Shown here piece by piece: positions 37,130 through 47,652 of a stretch of 64,000 nucleotides of DNA (position 1 is the stretch's first letter; each line of letters begins with the position of its first letter). Source of the DNA: Pseudodesulfovibrio hydrargyri (lineage in GTDB: Bacteria > Desulfobacterota > Desulfovibrionia > Desulfovibrionales > Desulfovibrionaceae); contig NZ_LKAQ01000004.1 in assembly GCF_001874525.1 (NCBI RefSeq), positions 2,137,590-2,201,589 of the forward strand, in the 5' to 3' direction. The notes below the pieces were generated by a model that was not told the DNA's origin, ran no database searches, and saw nothing but the letters and a program-made list of their open reading frames with translations. The position numbers were made by a program, and so were the translations under genes.

Positions 37130-38113
37130 TTATCGGACCTCCGGGCCCTTGCCGAAATCCGGGTGGGTCAGTTTGATGGCCGCTTCGGGCTGGGCGAGTA
37201 TCTGGCGGCCCAGCTCCACGTCCTTGGCGATGCGCGCCTTGAGTTCGTCCAGGCCGTTGAACTTCTTTTCGTCGCGGATGCGCTGCACGAAGTGGACCCG
37301 GATATCGTCCCCGTAGATGTCGCCGGAGAAATCGAGCAGGTGGGCCTCCACCGAGAGCACGTCGTTGCCGAACGTCGGATTCAGGCCTATGTTGGCCACG
37401 CCTTCGAGAACCGCCCCGTCCACCTCGGCCCAGATGGCGTACACGCCGGGCTTGGGGAAGAGCTCGTCCACCAGCTTGAGGTTGGCCGTGGGGAAGCCGA
37501 GCAGCTTGCCGCCCCGGTTCATGCCGTGCACCACCTCGCCCTTGACCTGGTAGAACCGGCCGAGCAGGGGGCGTACCGCCCAGACGTGGCCCGCCTGGAC
37601 CAGGTCGCGGATGCGGGTGGAGGAGACGATGGCGTTGTCGATGGTCACCGGGTCGAGGCGGTCCACGGAAAAGCCGTACTTCCTGCCCAGTTCGCACAGG
37701 GTCTCGAAGTTTCCGGCCCGTCCCTTGCCCAGGTGGTAGTCGTAGCCGATGATCATTTCCTTCACGTTCAGCCCGTCCACCAGGTAGGTCTTGACGAACT
37801 CCTCGGGAGAGAGCCTGGCCATGTCCATGGTGAACTCGAGCAGCAGGCAGACCTGCGGCCCGTACTGCGAGAGCAGTTCGACCTTCTGTTCGGTCAGGGT
37901 GATGAAGGGCGGCGTGCGGTCACTGCGCAGGACGCGCAGGGGATGGGGGTCGAAGGTGACGACCACGCTGATGAGATCCCGGGCCTTGGCGCGCTCGCAG
38001 GCCAGCGCGATGAGTTTCTGGTGGCCCTTGTGGACTCCGTCGAAGTTGCCGATGGTCACGCATGACCCGGCGATGACGTCCTGGATGTCCTGTATGGTCC
38101 GTGCGACGATCAT
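37130..38113 (-). CDS. ribF: Bifunctional riboflavin kinase / FAD synthetase
   Basis: 327 residues. FAD synthetase domain with GNFDGVHKGHQ and FTMDMARLSPEEFV, HLGKGRAGN; riboflavin kinase domain with GKLLGFPTANL and VEAHLLDFSGDIYG. Catalyses riboflavin to FMN to FAD. Standard bacterial length. Followed closely by the ClC gene, 5 bases away. Confidence 0.95.
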   Translation of the reverse strand: MIVARTIQDIQDVIAGSCVTIGNFDGVHKGHQKLIALACERAKARDLISVVVTFDPHPLRVLRSDRTPPFITLTEQKVELLSQYGPQVCLLLEFTMDMARLSPEEFVKTYLVDGLNVKEMIIGYDYHLGKGRAGNFETLCELGRKYGFSVDRLDPVTIDNAIVSSTRIRDLVQAGHVWAVRPLLGRFYQVKGEVVHGMNRGGKLLGFPTANLKLVDELFPKPGVYAIWAEVDGAVLEGVANIGLNPTFGNDVLSVEAHLLDFSGDIYGDDIRVHFVQRIRDEKKFNGLDELKARIAKDVELGRQILAQPEAAIKLTHPDFGKGPEVR

Positions 38114-38181
38114 TGTGTTGGGTGTTCCTGTTTGAAAAAAAGAGCAACCTACGCCAAAACACCCCGGTAGACAAGGGTTGG

Positions 38182-39624
38182 CTATTTGCCGATCTCGGCG
38201 CGGGCCTTGATGGTCTCCTCGAGCTCCTTGATCCGGTCCTTCTGCTCCTGGGTCTGGGCCAGGTCGCGGGCCCGTTGCAGGTACTCCCGGGCCTTGCCCA
38301 GGCGCATGGAATAGACCGAGGCGTAGGCCAGATGCAGGTTGCCCCCGAAGGCGTCGCCGGACTCGCCCAGGATCATGCCCAGGTGGTGGTGGACCTCCCA
38401 GTCCTCGGGCACCAGCTCGTTGACCTTGCGCATGTTCTTCGCCGCCTCGGCGAACTGTTTGGCCTCGGCCTGGAGCCGGGACAGGTAGAACAGGGCCATG
38501 GCGTCGTCCGGATCCATGATGGCCGCTTTCTGCAACAGCCCCACGGCGCGGTCGGCCTGCCCGGTCTTGAAATAGAAGATGCCCGCCTCACGGACCACCA
38601 GGGGATCGTCCTTGGCCAGGGACAGGGCCTTTTCAAAGGCGGCCTGGGCCTCGTCCATGCGCTTGAGCCGCTCCAGGGTGATGCCGCGTCCCACGTAGTC
38701 CATGGGCGTGTATTCGCTTGTCTTCTTGTCGTCCCAGTAGGCCAGGGCCGTGTTGGCCGGGGACATGCGCGCCCGGATGAGCACCTGGACCCGCCTCAGT
38801 TTGGCGTTGTCGTCCTTGCGTTCCAGGAAGGCCTTGGGCATGCGCGCGATGCGGTCGTTGAGGTAGGTGATGCGTTCTTCGGTGCCCGGGTGGGTGGACA
38901 GGTAGCTCGGCATGCTCGAGCTGTTGTCGTACCACTTGTTCTTGAGCATGATCTCGAAGGTCCCGGGCATCCCCTCGGGGTTGTACCCGGCCTTGACCAG
39001 GGAGTTGAGGCCCACATGGTCCGCCTCGCGCTCGTCCTCCTGGGAGTAGTGCAGCATGGCCGCCGTGGCAGCGCCCTGGGAGCCGAGCACCAGGGCCTGG
39101 CCCGCCTGGCCCGCGTTGCCGCTGCCCCCGGCCACACCCAGGAGCAGCCCGGCCAGCATGCCCGCCGTGGACAGCAGGGAGATCTTCTTCTGCTTTTCAA
39201 TGCGGCTGACCACGTGCCGCTGGGAGACGTGCGCCAACTCGTGCGCGATGACCCCGGCCAGCTGCGACTCGGTGTCCACGGACTGGATCAGTCCGGTGAA
39301 AATATAGATGTATCCGCCGGGGATGGCGAAGGCGTTGATCAGCGGGTTGGCGATGACCGCGCTCTTGACGTGGAACGGCATGGGCCGCTTGCCCGTGACC
39401 ACCCGGGCCACCACCGTGGCCACGTAGTCGGTGACGTAGGTGTCGCCCACCATGTTCTGTTGGGCGCGGATGATCTGGTCGAAATCGTGGCCCATCTTGT
39501 TCTCGTCGCGCAGGGTCATCTTGCCGCCGAACAGATCGAGATCGGCGCGCGCGGTCGCGGCCGGGACCAGAACCAACAACACGGCGGCCAGCAAGGCCGG
39601 AAATATGGCGAAGGGTGAACGCAT
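38182..39624 (-). CDS. BepA-like M48 metalloprotease with TPR repeats
   Basis: 480 residues. A signal peptide ends near ATARA (about residue 26). The zinc motif HELAH is followed by an EREADHVGL third-ligand segment. The C-terminal half is TPR. BepA/YfgC-type proteins maintain outer-membrane assembly by degrading stalled proteins. The frame is open 97 codons upstream, but only the ATG at 39624 begins a signal peptide. Confidence 0.9.
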   Translation of the reverse strand: MRSPFAIFPALLAAVLLVLVPAATARADLDLFGGKMTLRDENKMGHDFDQIIRAQQNMVGDTYVTDYVATVVARVVTGKRPMPFHVKSAVIANPLINAFAIPGGYIYIFTGLIQSVDTESQLAGVIAHELAHVSQRHVVSRIEKQKKISLLSTAGMLAGLLLGVAGGSGNAGQAGQALVLGSQGAATAAMLHYSQEDEREADHVGLNSLVKAGYNPEGMPGTFEIMLKNKWYDNSSSMPSYLSTHPGTEERITYLNDRIARMPKAFLERKDDNAKLRRVQVLIRARMSPANTALAYWDDKKTSEYTPMDYVGRGITLERLKRMDEAQAAFEKALSLAKDDPLVVREAGIFYFKTGQADRAVGLLQKAAIMDPDDAMALFYLSRLQAEAKQFAEAAKNMRKVNELVPEDWEVHHHLGMILGESGDAFGGNLHLAYASVYSMRLGKAREYLQRARDLAQTQEQKDRIKELEETIKARAEIGK

Positions 39625-39749
39625 GCCGCCATAGTAACCATTTGCCCGCCCAAAGCAACCACAGACCATCCGCTGCACGGGATGCGCCCCCGGCCCCCCC
39701 ATCCCCCTCTCCATCCTAAATATTTTTATCGTTTCGCGGCGGACGGGCA

Positions 39750-39788
39750 TAAAAAAGGCCTCCGACTCATCGCAGAGTCGGAGGCCTT
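39750..39788 (-). terminator. Strong terminator, likely of rho
   Basis: A perfect 14-bp stem (39755-39768 with 39775-39788) and six-base loop, followed on the minus strand by six T. It lies about 205 bases after the rho stop, beyond the palindromic element at 39891-39966, and well before the protease gene. Confidence 0.85.
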
Positions 39789-39890
39789 GTCTTTCATTCT
39801 GGAGCGATTCGAGTGCGCAGCACCCGACAGCGGCTTTCTTCTTATGCCGTAAAATCGTCCTCGGGATAGGCTTTCGAGAGTGGAGCGGCT

Positions 39891-39966
39891 GTGCATTTTC
39901 TTTCGGCCGGGGCAACCGCAGCGTAGCCGTCTACGTGAGGATTGCACCGGCCGGAAAAAATGTGCA
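39891..39966. repeat. Nested palindrome between rho and its terminator
   Basis: Imperfect arms of about 25 bases (GTGCATTTTCTTTCGGCCGG on the left, CCGGCCGGAAAAAATGTGCA on the right) enclose a CGTAG-CCGT-CTACG hairpin (39922-39935). No ORF. It looks like a dispersed palindromic element or an RNA structure in the rho 3' region. Confidence 0.55.
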
Positions 39967-39993
39967 GACGGCCCGCTATCGGAAGCCGCCCAC

Positions 39994-41352
39994 CTACTTG
40001 CTCATCGAATCCAGGAACTCTCTGTTGTTCTTGGTGCCCTTCATCTTGCCCCGCAGGAATTCCATGGAATCGATGGAGTTCATGGGGGAGAGGAGCTTGC
40101 GCAGGATCCAGACGCGGTTGAGCACGTCCTCTTCCAGGAGCAGCTCCTCCTTGCGGGTGCCGGAGCGGTTGATGTCGATGGCCGGGTAGATGCGCTTGTC
40201 GGACAGGTGGCGGTCCAGGTAGAGCTCCATGTTGCCGGTGCCCTTGAACTCCTCGAAGATGACCTCGTCCATGCGCGAGCCGGTGTCGATGAGCGCGGTG
40301 GAGATGATGGTCAGGGAGCCGCCTTCCTCGATATTGCGGGCCGCGCCGAAGAAGCGCTTGGGCCGCTGCAGGGCGTTGGCGTCGATACCGCCGGAGAGCA
40401 CGCGCCCGGAGGACGGGGTCACGGCGTTGTAGGCCCGGCCGAGCCGGGTGATGGAGTCGAGCAGGATGACCACGTCGCGTTTGCGCTCGACCAGCCGCTT
40501 GGCCTTTTCGATGACCATCTCGGCCACCTGGACGTGGCGGGTCGGCGGCTCGTCGAAGGTGGAGGAGACCACCTCGGCCTTGACCGTGCGCTGCATGTCC
40601 GTGACCTCCTCGGGCCGCTCGTCGATGAGCAGGACGATCAGGTCCACCTCGGGATGGTTGGCGTTGATGGAGTTGGCGATGGTCTGGAGCATGATCGTCT
40701 TGCCGGTTCGGGGCGGGGCGACGATCACGCCGCGCTGGCCCTTGCCTATGGGTGCCAGCAGGTCGATGATCCGGGCGGAATAGTTCTTGTCGCCGTTTTC
40801 GAGACGAAGCTGCTCCTCGGGGTACAGGGGAGTCAGGTTGTCGAACAAGACCAGGTTCTTGGAGTGCTGCGGGTCCTCGAAGCCGATCTCGGACACGCGC
40901 AGCAGGGCGAAATAGCGCTCGCCCTCCTTGGGCGGCCGGATCTGGCCCGAGACAACGTCGCCCTTGCGCAGGCCGAAACGGCGGATCTGCGAGGGGGAGA
41001 CGTAGATGTCGTCGGGGCCGGCCATGTAACTGTACATGGGCGAACGCAGGAATCCGAAGCCGTCGGGCAGGATTTCCAGCACGCCCTCGCCGAAGATCTG
41101 GCCGTTCTGGGAGGCGCATTGCTGCAGCAGGGCGAAGATGAGCTCCTGCTTGCGCATGGTGCTCGGGTTCTCCACCTCGAAGGACATGGCAAGATCGGTC
41201 AGATCCTGCATGGATTTTTGCTTGAGTTCGGTGAGGTTCAGGCTGCCGCCGTTGCCGTTTGGTTCGGCAGCGGCCTTGGTGGTCTTTTTGCGGGTGGTCT
41301 TTTTGGGGGCGCCTTTGCCTTTGCTCTCTGATTCAGTCTTTTTAGTGACCAT
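39994..41352 (-). CDS. rho: Transcription termination factor Rho
   Basis: 452 residues. A lysine-rich N-terminal extension (about 35 residues, [21 protein letters not shown]) precedes the Rho N-terminal and RNA-binding domain ([25 protein letters not shown]). Walker A APPRTGKT and Walker [11 protein letters not shown], plus the Q-loop GALSGG-like [25 protein letters not shown] segment, are present. An essential hexameric helicase. About 240 bases upstream lie before carD, which probably hold its promoter. Confidence 0.97.
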   Translation of the reverse strand: MVTKKTESESKGKGAPKKTTRKKTTKAAAEPNGNGGSLNLTELKQKSMQDLTDLAMSFEVENPSTMRKQELIFALLQQCASQNGQIFGEGVLEILPDGFGFLRSPMYSYMAGPDDIYVSPSQIRRFGLRKGDVVSGQIRPPKEGERYFALLRVSEIGFEDPQHSKNLVLFDNLTPLYPEEQLRLENGDKNYSARIIDLLAPIGKGQRGVIVAPPRTGKTIMLQTIANSINANHPEVDLIVLLIDERPEEVTDMQRTVKAEVVSSTFDEPPTRHVQVAEMVIEKAKRLVERKRDVVILLDSITRLGRAYNAVTPSSGRVLSGGIDANALQRPKRFFGAARNIEEGGSLTIISTALIDTGSRMDEVIFEEFKGTGNMELYLDRHLSDKRIYPAIDINRSGTRKEELLLEEDVLNRVWILRKLLSPMNSIDSMEFLRGKMKGTKNNREFLDSMSK

Positions 41353-41638
41353 GTTTGGAAATTCTTGTTGAGGTTGTAGGGATTATGTCAATTCGGACTA
41401 TTGGATACAGTAATTCTATACGGCGGAGCCGCTGTGGCGTGCATCAAACTCGGGATGTCGCGGACGAACCTTTCCGGGCGGACGGTTCGGGTGTGAGGAA
41501 ACGGGAGCATACCTCTCGTTGAAGTTGCGCTGACAGCCTCGGGACGTCTCAAAAACCAAGTGGGAGTGGGGTGATCTGAAAGCCGCGGTGCGGCACAAGG
41601 AGGCAGTTACCTCAAACAGGGAACCTTGACAAGCCCTG

Positions 41639-42154
41639 CTAGTCGTTTTTCTCCTGCGCGGCAATGACATCGGCGAACATTTCGTTGATGTCGTCCTTGA
41701 TGGCCTCCTGGTCGCGGCCCAGGGAGTAGGCCAGCTCCATGGAGACCAGACCCATGGCCTGTTCCAGCAGGCGGCGTTCGCCGAACGAGAGTTCCTTGTC
41801 CTTGCCGATCAGGAAGAGCTCCTTGAGAACGTAGGCAACGTCGGCCAGGTCGCCGCTCTTGAGCTTCTCGGAATATTCGCGGTAGCGCCGGTTCCAGTTC
41901 TGGCCGGTGTAGCCGGTGAACCCGGTGCGGTCGTTGAGGGATTCGAAGATCTGCTGGCCCACGTCGGCCGGGCACACGGAACGCAACCCCACGTTCACGG
42001 CGTTGGCGACCGGGACCATGAGGGTGACGTTGTTGCTCAAGATCCGGACTATGTAAAAATCGGCTTTGACGCCGCCGATCTCCTGGGATTCGACACGCTC
42101 CACGCGTCCCACGCCCTGGGATGGATACACAACCAATTCATCGACCTTGAACAC
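41639..42154 (-). CDS. carD: CarD/CdnL-family RNA polymerase-binding regulator
   Basis: 171 residues from the GTG at 42154, which has TGAGG upstream; the longer open frame has no ribosome site. The N-terminal Tudor-like domain (VFKVDELVVYPSQGVGRVERVES) binds the RNAP beta subunit, and the C-terminal helical domain (GERRLLEQAMGLVSMELA) contacts DNA at the -10 region. CarD stabilises open complexes at many promoters. Lies between pth and rho, 82 bases from pth. Confidence 0.92.
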   Translation of the reverse strand: MFKVDELVVYPSQGVGRVERVESQEIGGVKADFYIVRILSNNVTLMVPVANAVNVGLRSVCPADVGQQIFESLNDRTGFTGYTGQNWNRRYREYSEKLKSGDLADVAYVLKELFLIGKDKELSFGERRLLEQAMGLVSMELAYSLGRDQEAIKDDINEMFADVIAAQEKND

Positions 42155-42236
42155 TTGGACCTCAGTTCTTGAAAAAACTACAAATTTACATGCGACAGAC
42201 AGACAGCATATCGAAAAGGCCGGGAAGAGTCCACGC

Positions 42237-42854
42237 TTACTCCGATTCTTCTTCCCGAAGGGAAAAGGCGTTGACGTGCTGCTGGGCAAAGCCCATGCCG
42301 CGCCGGAAAAAGATGTCCAGCCCCTTGGCCGCGTGTCCGATGATCTCGGGCAGGACCGCCTCGGCCCGCGCGTCGAAGGGCTCCAGGACCCAGTCGGGGA
42401 TGGGCTTGTACGGGTCCCCCGGGCGGCCGATGCCCAGCCGCAGCCGGTTGTAATCCCCGGTGCCGAGCCGCTCCTGGATGGACTTGAGCCCGTTGTGCCC
42501 GTTGTCTCCGCCGCCCCGCTTGAACTTCATCCTGCCCACGGGCAGGTCCAGTTCGTCGTGGACCACCACCAGGTCGCCGGGCTCGATCCCGTGCCGGCCG
42601 CAGACCCGGGCCACGGCCTTGCCGGACAGATTCATGTACGTCAGGGGCTTGACCAGGAGCCGGAAGGCCCCGGCGAACTTGCATTGCCACAGGTCGTAGT
42701 CGCCGGACTCCTCGATCTTCTCAAGCCGCATGGCCTTGCGCTCACCCGCCAGATGCAGGAGATGGTCCACCAGCATGAACCCGATGTTGTGCCGGGTGGT
42801 TTCGTATTCGGGGCCGGGGTTGCCCAGTCCCACTATGGCGCCTTTGAAGTCCAT
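42237..42854 (-). CDS. pth: Peptidyl-tRNA hydrolase
   Basis: 205 residues. VGLGNPGPEYETTRHNIGF with catalytic His, PLTYMNLSGKAV, VHDELDLPVG, KRGGGDNGHNGLKSI and RLGIGRP are present. Recycles tRNA from prematurely released peptidyl-tRNAs. Stop lies 82 bases before carD; start follows rplY and its terminator. Confidence 0.96.
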   Translation of the reverse strand: MDFKGAIVGLGNPGPEYETTRHNIGFMLVDHLLHLAGERKAMRLEKIEESGDYDLWQCKFAGAFRLLVKPLTYMNLSGKAVARVCGRHGIEPGDLVVVHDELDLPVGRMKFKRGGGDNGHNGLKSIQERLGTGDYNRLRLGIGRPGDPYKPIPDWVLEPFDARAEAVLPEIIGHAAKGLDIFFRRGMGFAQQHVNAFSLREEESE

Positions 42855-42926
42855 GCGTCGGGTCCGTTGTCCGCGTGGCGGCCACGCGCTGCGGTGTTCA
42901 GTCTATCAGTCTCTTTTGCCGGAAGC

Positions 42927-42963
42927 AAAAAAAATCCCGGAGCACGACATCGCGCTCCGGGAT
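42927..42963 (-). terminator. Terminator of rplY
   Basis: A perfect 10-bp stem, 42934-42943 (ATCCCGGAGC) with 42954-42963, followed on the minus strand by eight T. Directly follows the rplY stop. Confidence 0.88.
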
Positions 42964-42986
42964 GTGGTGTCGTTGACTTTGCCGGG

Positions 42987-43625
42987 CTATTCGGCCTCGG
43001 ACTCTTCGGCGGCCTCTTCGGCAGCCTCTTCGCCCCCTTCCGCTTCCTCGCCGCTGTCTTCCTGGATAGCGGTGACGGACAGGACGGCGTAGTTCTCGTC
43101 GAAGATCGGGGTGACGCCTTCGGGGAAGGCCACGTCCTCGATGTGCACGGAATCCATGATGCCCATGTCAGTGATGTCGATGACGATGGACTCGGGGATG
43201 TCCATGGGCTTGCAGACCACTTCGATGTGTTCGCGGTACTGCTCGAGCACGCCGCCGAGCTTGACGCCCTTGGAGGAGCCGACGATCTCGAAGTGGACGG
43301 CGACCTTGATTTCCTTGGTCAGGTCCACGCCGAAGAAGTCCACGTGCTCGGGCACGCCCTTGACCGGCTCGTTGCGCACGCGCCACAACAGGGCGGGCAT
43401 GGTCTCGCTCTTGCCGCCGCGTTCCAGGACCAGTTCGAAGACCTGGGCGTTGCCGACGGCCGCGTAGGCCTTCTGCAGGGGGACCATCTCCACCTTGACC
43501 GGGATGTTGGCGCCTTTGGCGTCGTAGTAGATGCCCGGGACCATGCCGGTGGCACGGAGGCGGCGGTTCGGGCCTTTGCCCAACTCGGTCCGTTCCTGGA
43601 CGTTCAGTTTCAGCAGTTCTGCCAT
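42987..43625 (-). CDS. rplY: Ribosomal protein bL25 (CTC-type, two-domain)
   Basis: 212 residues. The N-terminal L25 domain (MAELLKLNVQERTELGKG...) binds 5S rRNA. The C-terminal TL5-like domain is followed by an acidic Glu/Ala-rich tail of about 25 residues. Longer than E. coli L25 (94) but normal for CTC-type L25. Sits 98 bases after prs. Confidence 0.95.
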   Translation of the reverse strand: MAELLKLNVQERTELGKGPNRRLRATGMVPGIYYDAKGANIPVKVEMVPLQKAYAAVGNAQVFELVLERGGKSETMPALLWRVRNEPVKGVPEHVDFFGVDLTKEIKVAVHFEIVGSSKGVKLGGVLEQYREHIEVVCKPMDIPESIVIDITDMGIMDSVHIEDVAFPEGVTPIFDENYAVLSVTAIQEDSGEEAEGGEEAAEEAAEESEAE

Positions 43626-43723
43626 GTGAGTTTCTCCTTGTTACGCCCTGGCCGTCCACCATGGACGGACGCTCGCGCTTTAAATGGTTGCGGCGGCCCT
43701 TTGGGCCACCAGGTCTCAAATTC

Positions 43724-44662
<939 letters not shown>

Positions 44663-44695
44663 GAGACTACCCTCTGTGCGATCTTTTTGAATTTT

Positions 44696-44770
44696 TGGCT
44701 GGGGCGGGAGGATTCGAACCCCCGAATGTCAGGACCAAAACCTGATGTCTTACCACTTGACGACGCCCCA
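44696..44770 (-). tRNA. tRNA-Gln (anticodon TTG)
   Basis: Acceptor TGGGGCG/CGCCCCA, D arm with GTCAAGTGGTAAGAC, anticodon arm TCAGG-TTTTGGT-CCTGA giving TTG, T arm TTCGGGGGTTCGAATCC, discriminator G and encoded CCA. Located between ispE and prs. Confidence 0.96.
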
Positions 44771-44771
44771 G

Positions 44772-44902
44772 CAAAAAAATGTCGATAAGCGGCCGCTCGC
44801 TTCGTTGTGGCGCGGAAATCAGACCCGTGCGTATTAAGATACGCGGCGGTCCTGATTTCCGCTTGCGCCTCGCGCTCGACCACTTCTCGACATTTTTTGC
44901 CC
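44772..44902. repeat. 130-base imperfect palindrome upstream of tRNA-Gln
   Basis: Left arm begins GCAAAAAAATGTCGA and right arm ends TCGACATTTTTTGC. Inner matched pieces are GGAAATCAG/CTGATTTCC and a GCGTAT-TAAG-ATACGC hairpin at the centre. Arms of about 50 bases are similar over most of their length. No credible gene. The element lies between ispE (ends 45102) and tRNA-Gln. Confidence 0.65.
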
Positions 44903-44928
44903 TGCTCCTTGTGGGGGAGCGCCTTCTC

Positions 44929-44951
44929 GTTTGCATGCGGTGCATGCAAAC
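44929..44951. repeat. Perfect 10-bp hairpin GTTTGCATGC
   Basis: Arms 44929-44938 and 44942-44951 around GGT. It lies in the same 330-base gene-free stretch (44771-45101) as the large palindrome. No T-run follows on either strand, so it is not a standard terminator; it may be an operator or an RNA stem. Confidence 0.55.
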
Positions 44952-45101
44952 TCGTCGGCTTGGGGGCTGTCGGTAAGCGGCTGGCGCTTGCTTGACCTGT
45001 CGATTGCCCCTTGCGGGTGTCGCGGAGTGGGGTGGCTCCCGGCGCTTTTTGCGGCGGGGGCGGCGACGTCGAGTGGTCCGGCCCTTATCCGGTTTCGTGC
45101 C

Positions 45102-45968
45102 CTAGGGGCAGTCCACCTGGAAAATTTCAATTCCCTGTTTTTCGAGAGCCTGGACTGCGGACGTGGCAGAACCCCTGTCCCGGAATATGCCGAACAGGGA
45201 GGCTCCCGAGCCGCTCATGGCGGCGTGTTCGGCCCCGTGGTCGAGGAGTGTCCGCTTGATATCCCGAAGGGATGGATGCTTCTCGAAGACGATCGGCTCA
45301 AAGTCGTTCGTCATCTCCCGGGGCAAAACGGGAGAAGGATTCTTAGTATCCCCCATGTCGGATGTCAAGGATTCATGGGAATCGGCCGCGGCGTATTTTT
45401 CGTCCCAGGCACGAAAGGCCCAGGCCGTGTCCACGTGGATGTCCGGGCAGGCCAGGACCAGGGTCGCGCCGGACAGGTCCACCTCGGCCGGGGTCAGTTC
45501 CTCGCCTATGCCGCTTGCCCAGGCCGGGCCGTCCAGGAGGAAGAAGGGCACGTCCGCGCCGAGGTTGGCGGCCAGTCCGATGAGGGCCTGCAGGGGCAGC
45601 CCCTTGTCTCCGGCCTCCCGGTTGAGCCACCTGAGCAGGGCGGCCGCGTCCGAGCTGCCCCCGCCCAGGCCGCCGCCCATGGGGATGCGTTTGGTCAGGG
45701 CCACGAAGATGCCGGGGCGAAAACCGGTGGCCTCGCCGAATGCCTTCCATGCCTTGTAGAGCAGGTTGGAGGTGGTCTCCAACTCGGGGCGCTCGGCACA
45801 ACGGATGTAGAAGTCGTCGTCGGGACTCGGCATGACCTCGATGAGGTCGCAGGGCAGGGGGACCGGATAGAAGAGGGTGCGCAGCTCGTGGTAGCCGTCG
45901 CCCCGCAGGCCGAGGATTTCGAGATGCAGGTTGATCTTGGCCGGGGCGATGAGGGTGGCTGCTTGCAT
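45102..45968 (-). CDS. ispE: 4-diphosphocytidyl-2-C-methyl-D-erythritol kinase
   Basis: 288 residues of the GHMP kinase family: APAKINLHLEILGLRGDGYHEL, the phosphate loop PMGGGLGGGSSDAAALL, and MSGSGASLFGIF. Step four of the MEP isoprenoid route. An inserted segment after about residue 195 (DEKYAAADSHESLTSDMG...) is longer than in E. coli. It follows the degP terminator by about 15 bases. Confidence 0.95.
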   Translation of the reverse strand: MQAATLIAPAKINLHLEILGLRGDGYHELRTLFYPVPLPCDLIEVMPSPDDDFYIRCAERPELETTSNLLYKAWKAFGEATGFRPGIFVALTKRIPMGGGLGGGSSDAAALLRWLNREAGDKGLPLQALIGLAANLGADVPFFLLDGPAWASGIGEELTPAEVDLSGATLVLACPDIHVDTAWAFRAWDEKYAAADSHESLTSDMGDTKNPSPVLPREMTNDFEPIVFEKHPSLRDIKRTLLDHGAEHAAMSGSGASLFGIFRDRGSATSAVQALEKQGIEIFQVDCP

Positions 45969-45974
45969 GGGGTA

Positions 45975-46006
45975 TAAAAAAAGGGGGGCTCCCTGCGGAG
46001 CCCCCC
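45975..46006 (-). terminator. Terminator of the DegP/Q gene
   Basis: Perfect 10-bp stem GGGGGGCTCC (45983-45992) with 45997-46006, four-base loop, followed on the minus strand by seven T. Directly beyond the protease stop. Confidence 0.9.
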
Positions 46007-46020
46007 GGTTGATCGATGGT

Positions 46021-47418
46021 TTACTTGTTGTCCAGGGGCAGGGCGACGAAGCTGTTGCGTCCCTGGCGCTTGACCAGGAGCATGACCGCGCCGCGCTTTT
46101 CGGCGTTCTTGATCACGCTGTTCAGGTCGGCCACGGAGTTCACGTCCTTCTGGTTGGCCTGGAGGATGACGTCGCCCTGGCGGATGCCTTCCTCGCCGGC
46201 GGGCGTGTTGGGGTCGACGTCGACCACGAGCAGACCCTGGGGCTTGTCCAGGCCCAGCGCCTGGGCTTCCTGGTCGCTGATCGGCTTGAGCGACATGCCG
46301 AGCACGGTGGCGGCCTGTCCCTGATCCTGATGGTCCGGGCCCATGGCGGCCATGGCCTTTTCATTGCGCTGGCCCAGGGTGACGGTCTTGGTCACCTTTT
46401 CACCGTTGCGCCAGAGCACGAGGGCGGCCTCGTCGCCGGGAGCCAGGCCCGCGATCTTCTTGAGCAGGTCGTTGTTGTCCTCGGCCTTCTGGCCGTTGAC
46501 CTCGAGGATCACGTCGCCCTGCCTGACGCCGCCCTTGTCGGCAGGGGCGCCCTTGCCCACGGAAGCGACCAGCGCGCCGGTGGGTTCGGGTAGGCCAAGG
46601 GCCTTGGCCTGGGTCTCGCTGACATCCTGGATGGTCACGCCGAGCCAGCCGCGCTGGGGCGTCTTGCCCTCCTTGAGCAGGGCGATGATCTTGGCGGCCT
46701 GGGTGGAAGGGATGGCGAAGCCGATGTTGTCGGCGTCGGGGTTGATGGCCGTATTGATGCCGATGACCTCGCCGTCCATGTTCAGGAGCGGGCCGCCGGA
46801 GTTGCCGGGGTTGATGGACGCGTCGGTCTGCAGGAAGTTGTCGAACGGGCCCGCGCCGATGATCCGGTGCTTGGCCGAGATGATGCCTGCGGTGACCGTA
46901 TTGTCCAGTCCGAAGGGGTTGCCGATGGCCAGCACCCATTCGCCCACCTGGACGTCGTCGGAATCGCCGAACTTCAGGGGCGACAGGGAATGGTCGGTCT
47001 TGATGCGGATGACGGCCAGGTCGGTCTCCTGGTCCGCGCCCACGACCGTGGCCGGGTATTCCTTCTTGTCGTCCTGGAAGCGCACGGTCACCTTGTCCGC
47101 GCCGTTGACGACGTGGTAATTGGTAACGATGAGCCCGTCGTTAGAGATGACGAAGCCGGAACCCTGGCCGAGCATCTTGCGCGGCTGCGGCTTTTGCCTC
47201 GGTCCGAAGAAGTGCTCGAAGAACTCTTCCGGGCTTCGCCCGCGGAACGGTCCCATTGGACTGTCCTGAGTGGTCTTTTCCATGGAAATGAAGACCACGG
47301 CCTTGCCCGCCTTGGCGGCCAGCTCCGTGAAGTCGGGCAGGCTCCGCGCCTGTGCAATAGCCGGCACAGACAGCACAAGGGTCAGGACAAGGGTGAGAAG
47401 ATTAGCCTTACGATTCAT
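46021..47418 (-). CDS. degP: DegP/DegQ-type periplasmic serine protease
   Basis: 465 residues; GGAGG before the ATG at 47418. Signal peptide to about residue 24 (AIAQA). Trypsin-like domain with NYHVV (His), DLAVI (Asp) and NPGNSGGPLL (Ser), then two PDZ domains with DVILEVNGQKAED and GDVILQANQKDVNS. Degrades or refolds damaged envelope proteins. DegP, DegQ and MucD are not separable here. Confidence 0.93.
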   Translation of the reverse strand: MNRKANLLTLVLTLVLSVPAIAQARSLPDFTELAAKAGKAVVFISMEKTTQDSPMGPFRGRSPEEFFEHFFGPRQKPQPRKMLGQGSGFVISNDGLIVTNYHVVNGADKVTVRFQDDKKEYPATVVGADQETDLAVIRIKTDHSLSPLKFGDSDDVQVGEWVLAIGNPFGLDNTVTAGIISAKHRIIGAGPFDNFLQTDASINPGNSGGPLLNMDGEVIGINTAINPDADNIGFAIPSTQAAKIIALLKEGKTPQRGWLGVTIQDVSETQAKALGLPEPTGALVASVGKGAPADKGGVRQGDVILEVNGQKAEDNNDLLKKIAGLAPGDEAALVLWRNGEKVTKTVTLGQRNEKAMAAMGPDHQDQGQAATVLGMSLKPISDQEAQALGLDKPQGLLVVDVDPNTPAGEEGIRQGDVILQANQKDVNSVADLNSVIKNAEKRGAVMLLVKRQGRNSFVALPLDNK

Positions 47419-47652
47419 ATTTGCCTCCATACAGGATGCGGAAAACAGGATGGCGGCTCGCACCGCCTCTCCCGTATATAGACCTTTTTTTCCCATTGTA
47501 AATAGTGTGCCTGAACTTGCACACGCATTTCCCGGGTCCGTCCCCGCATTCCCTTTCCCGCAACGCGGATATCGCGTCCCCCGAAGCGACGAAAGGCTTG
47601 CCTTTTCACCCGCCATTGGCTAGGAACGATTCCCCGGCACCTGCCGGAACGT

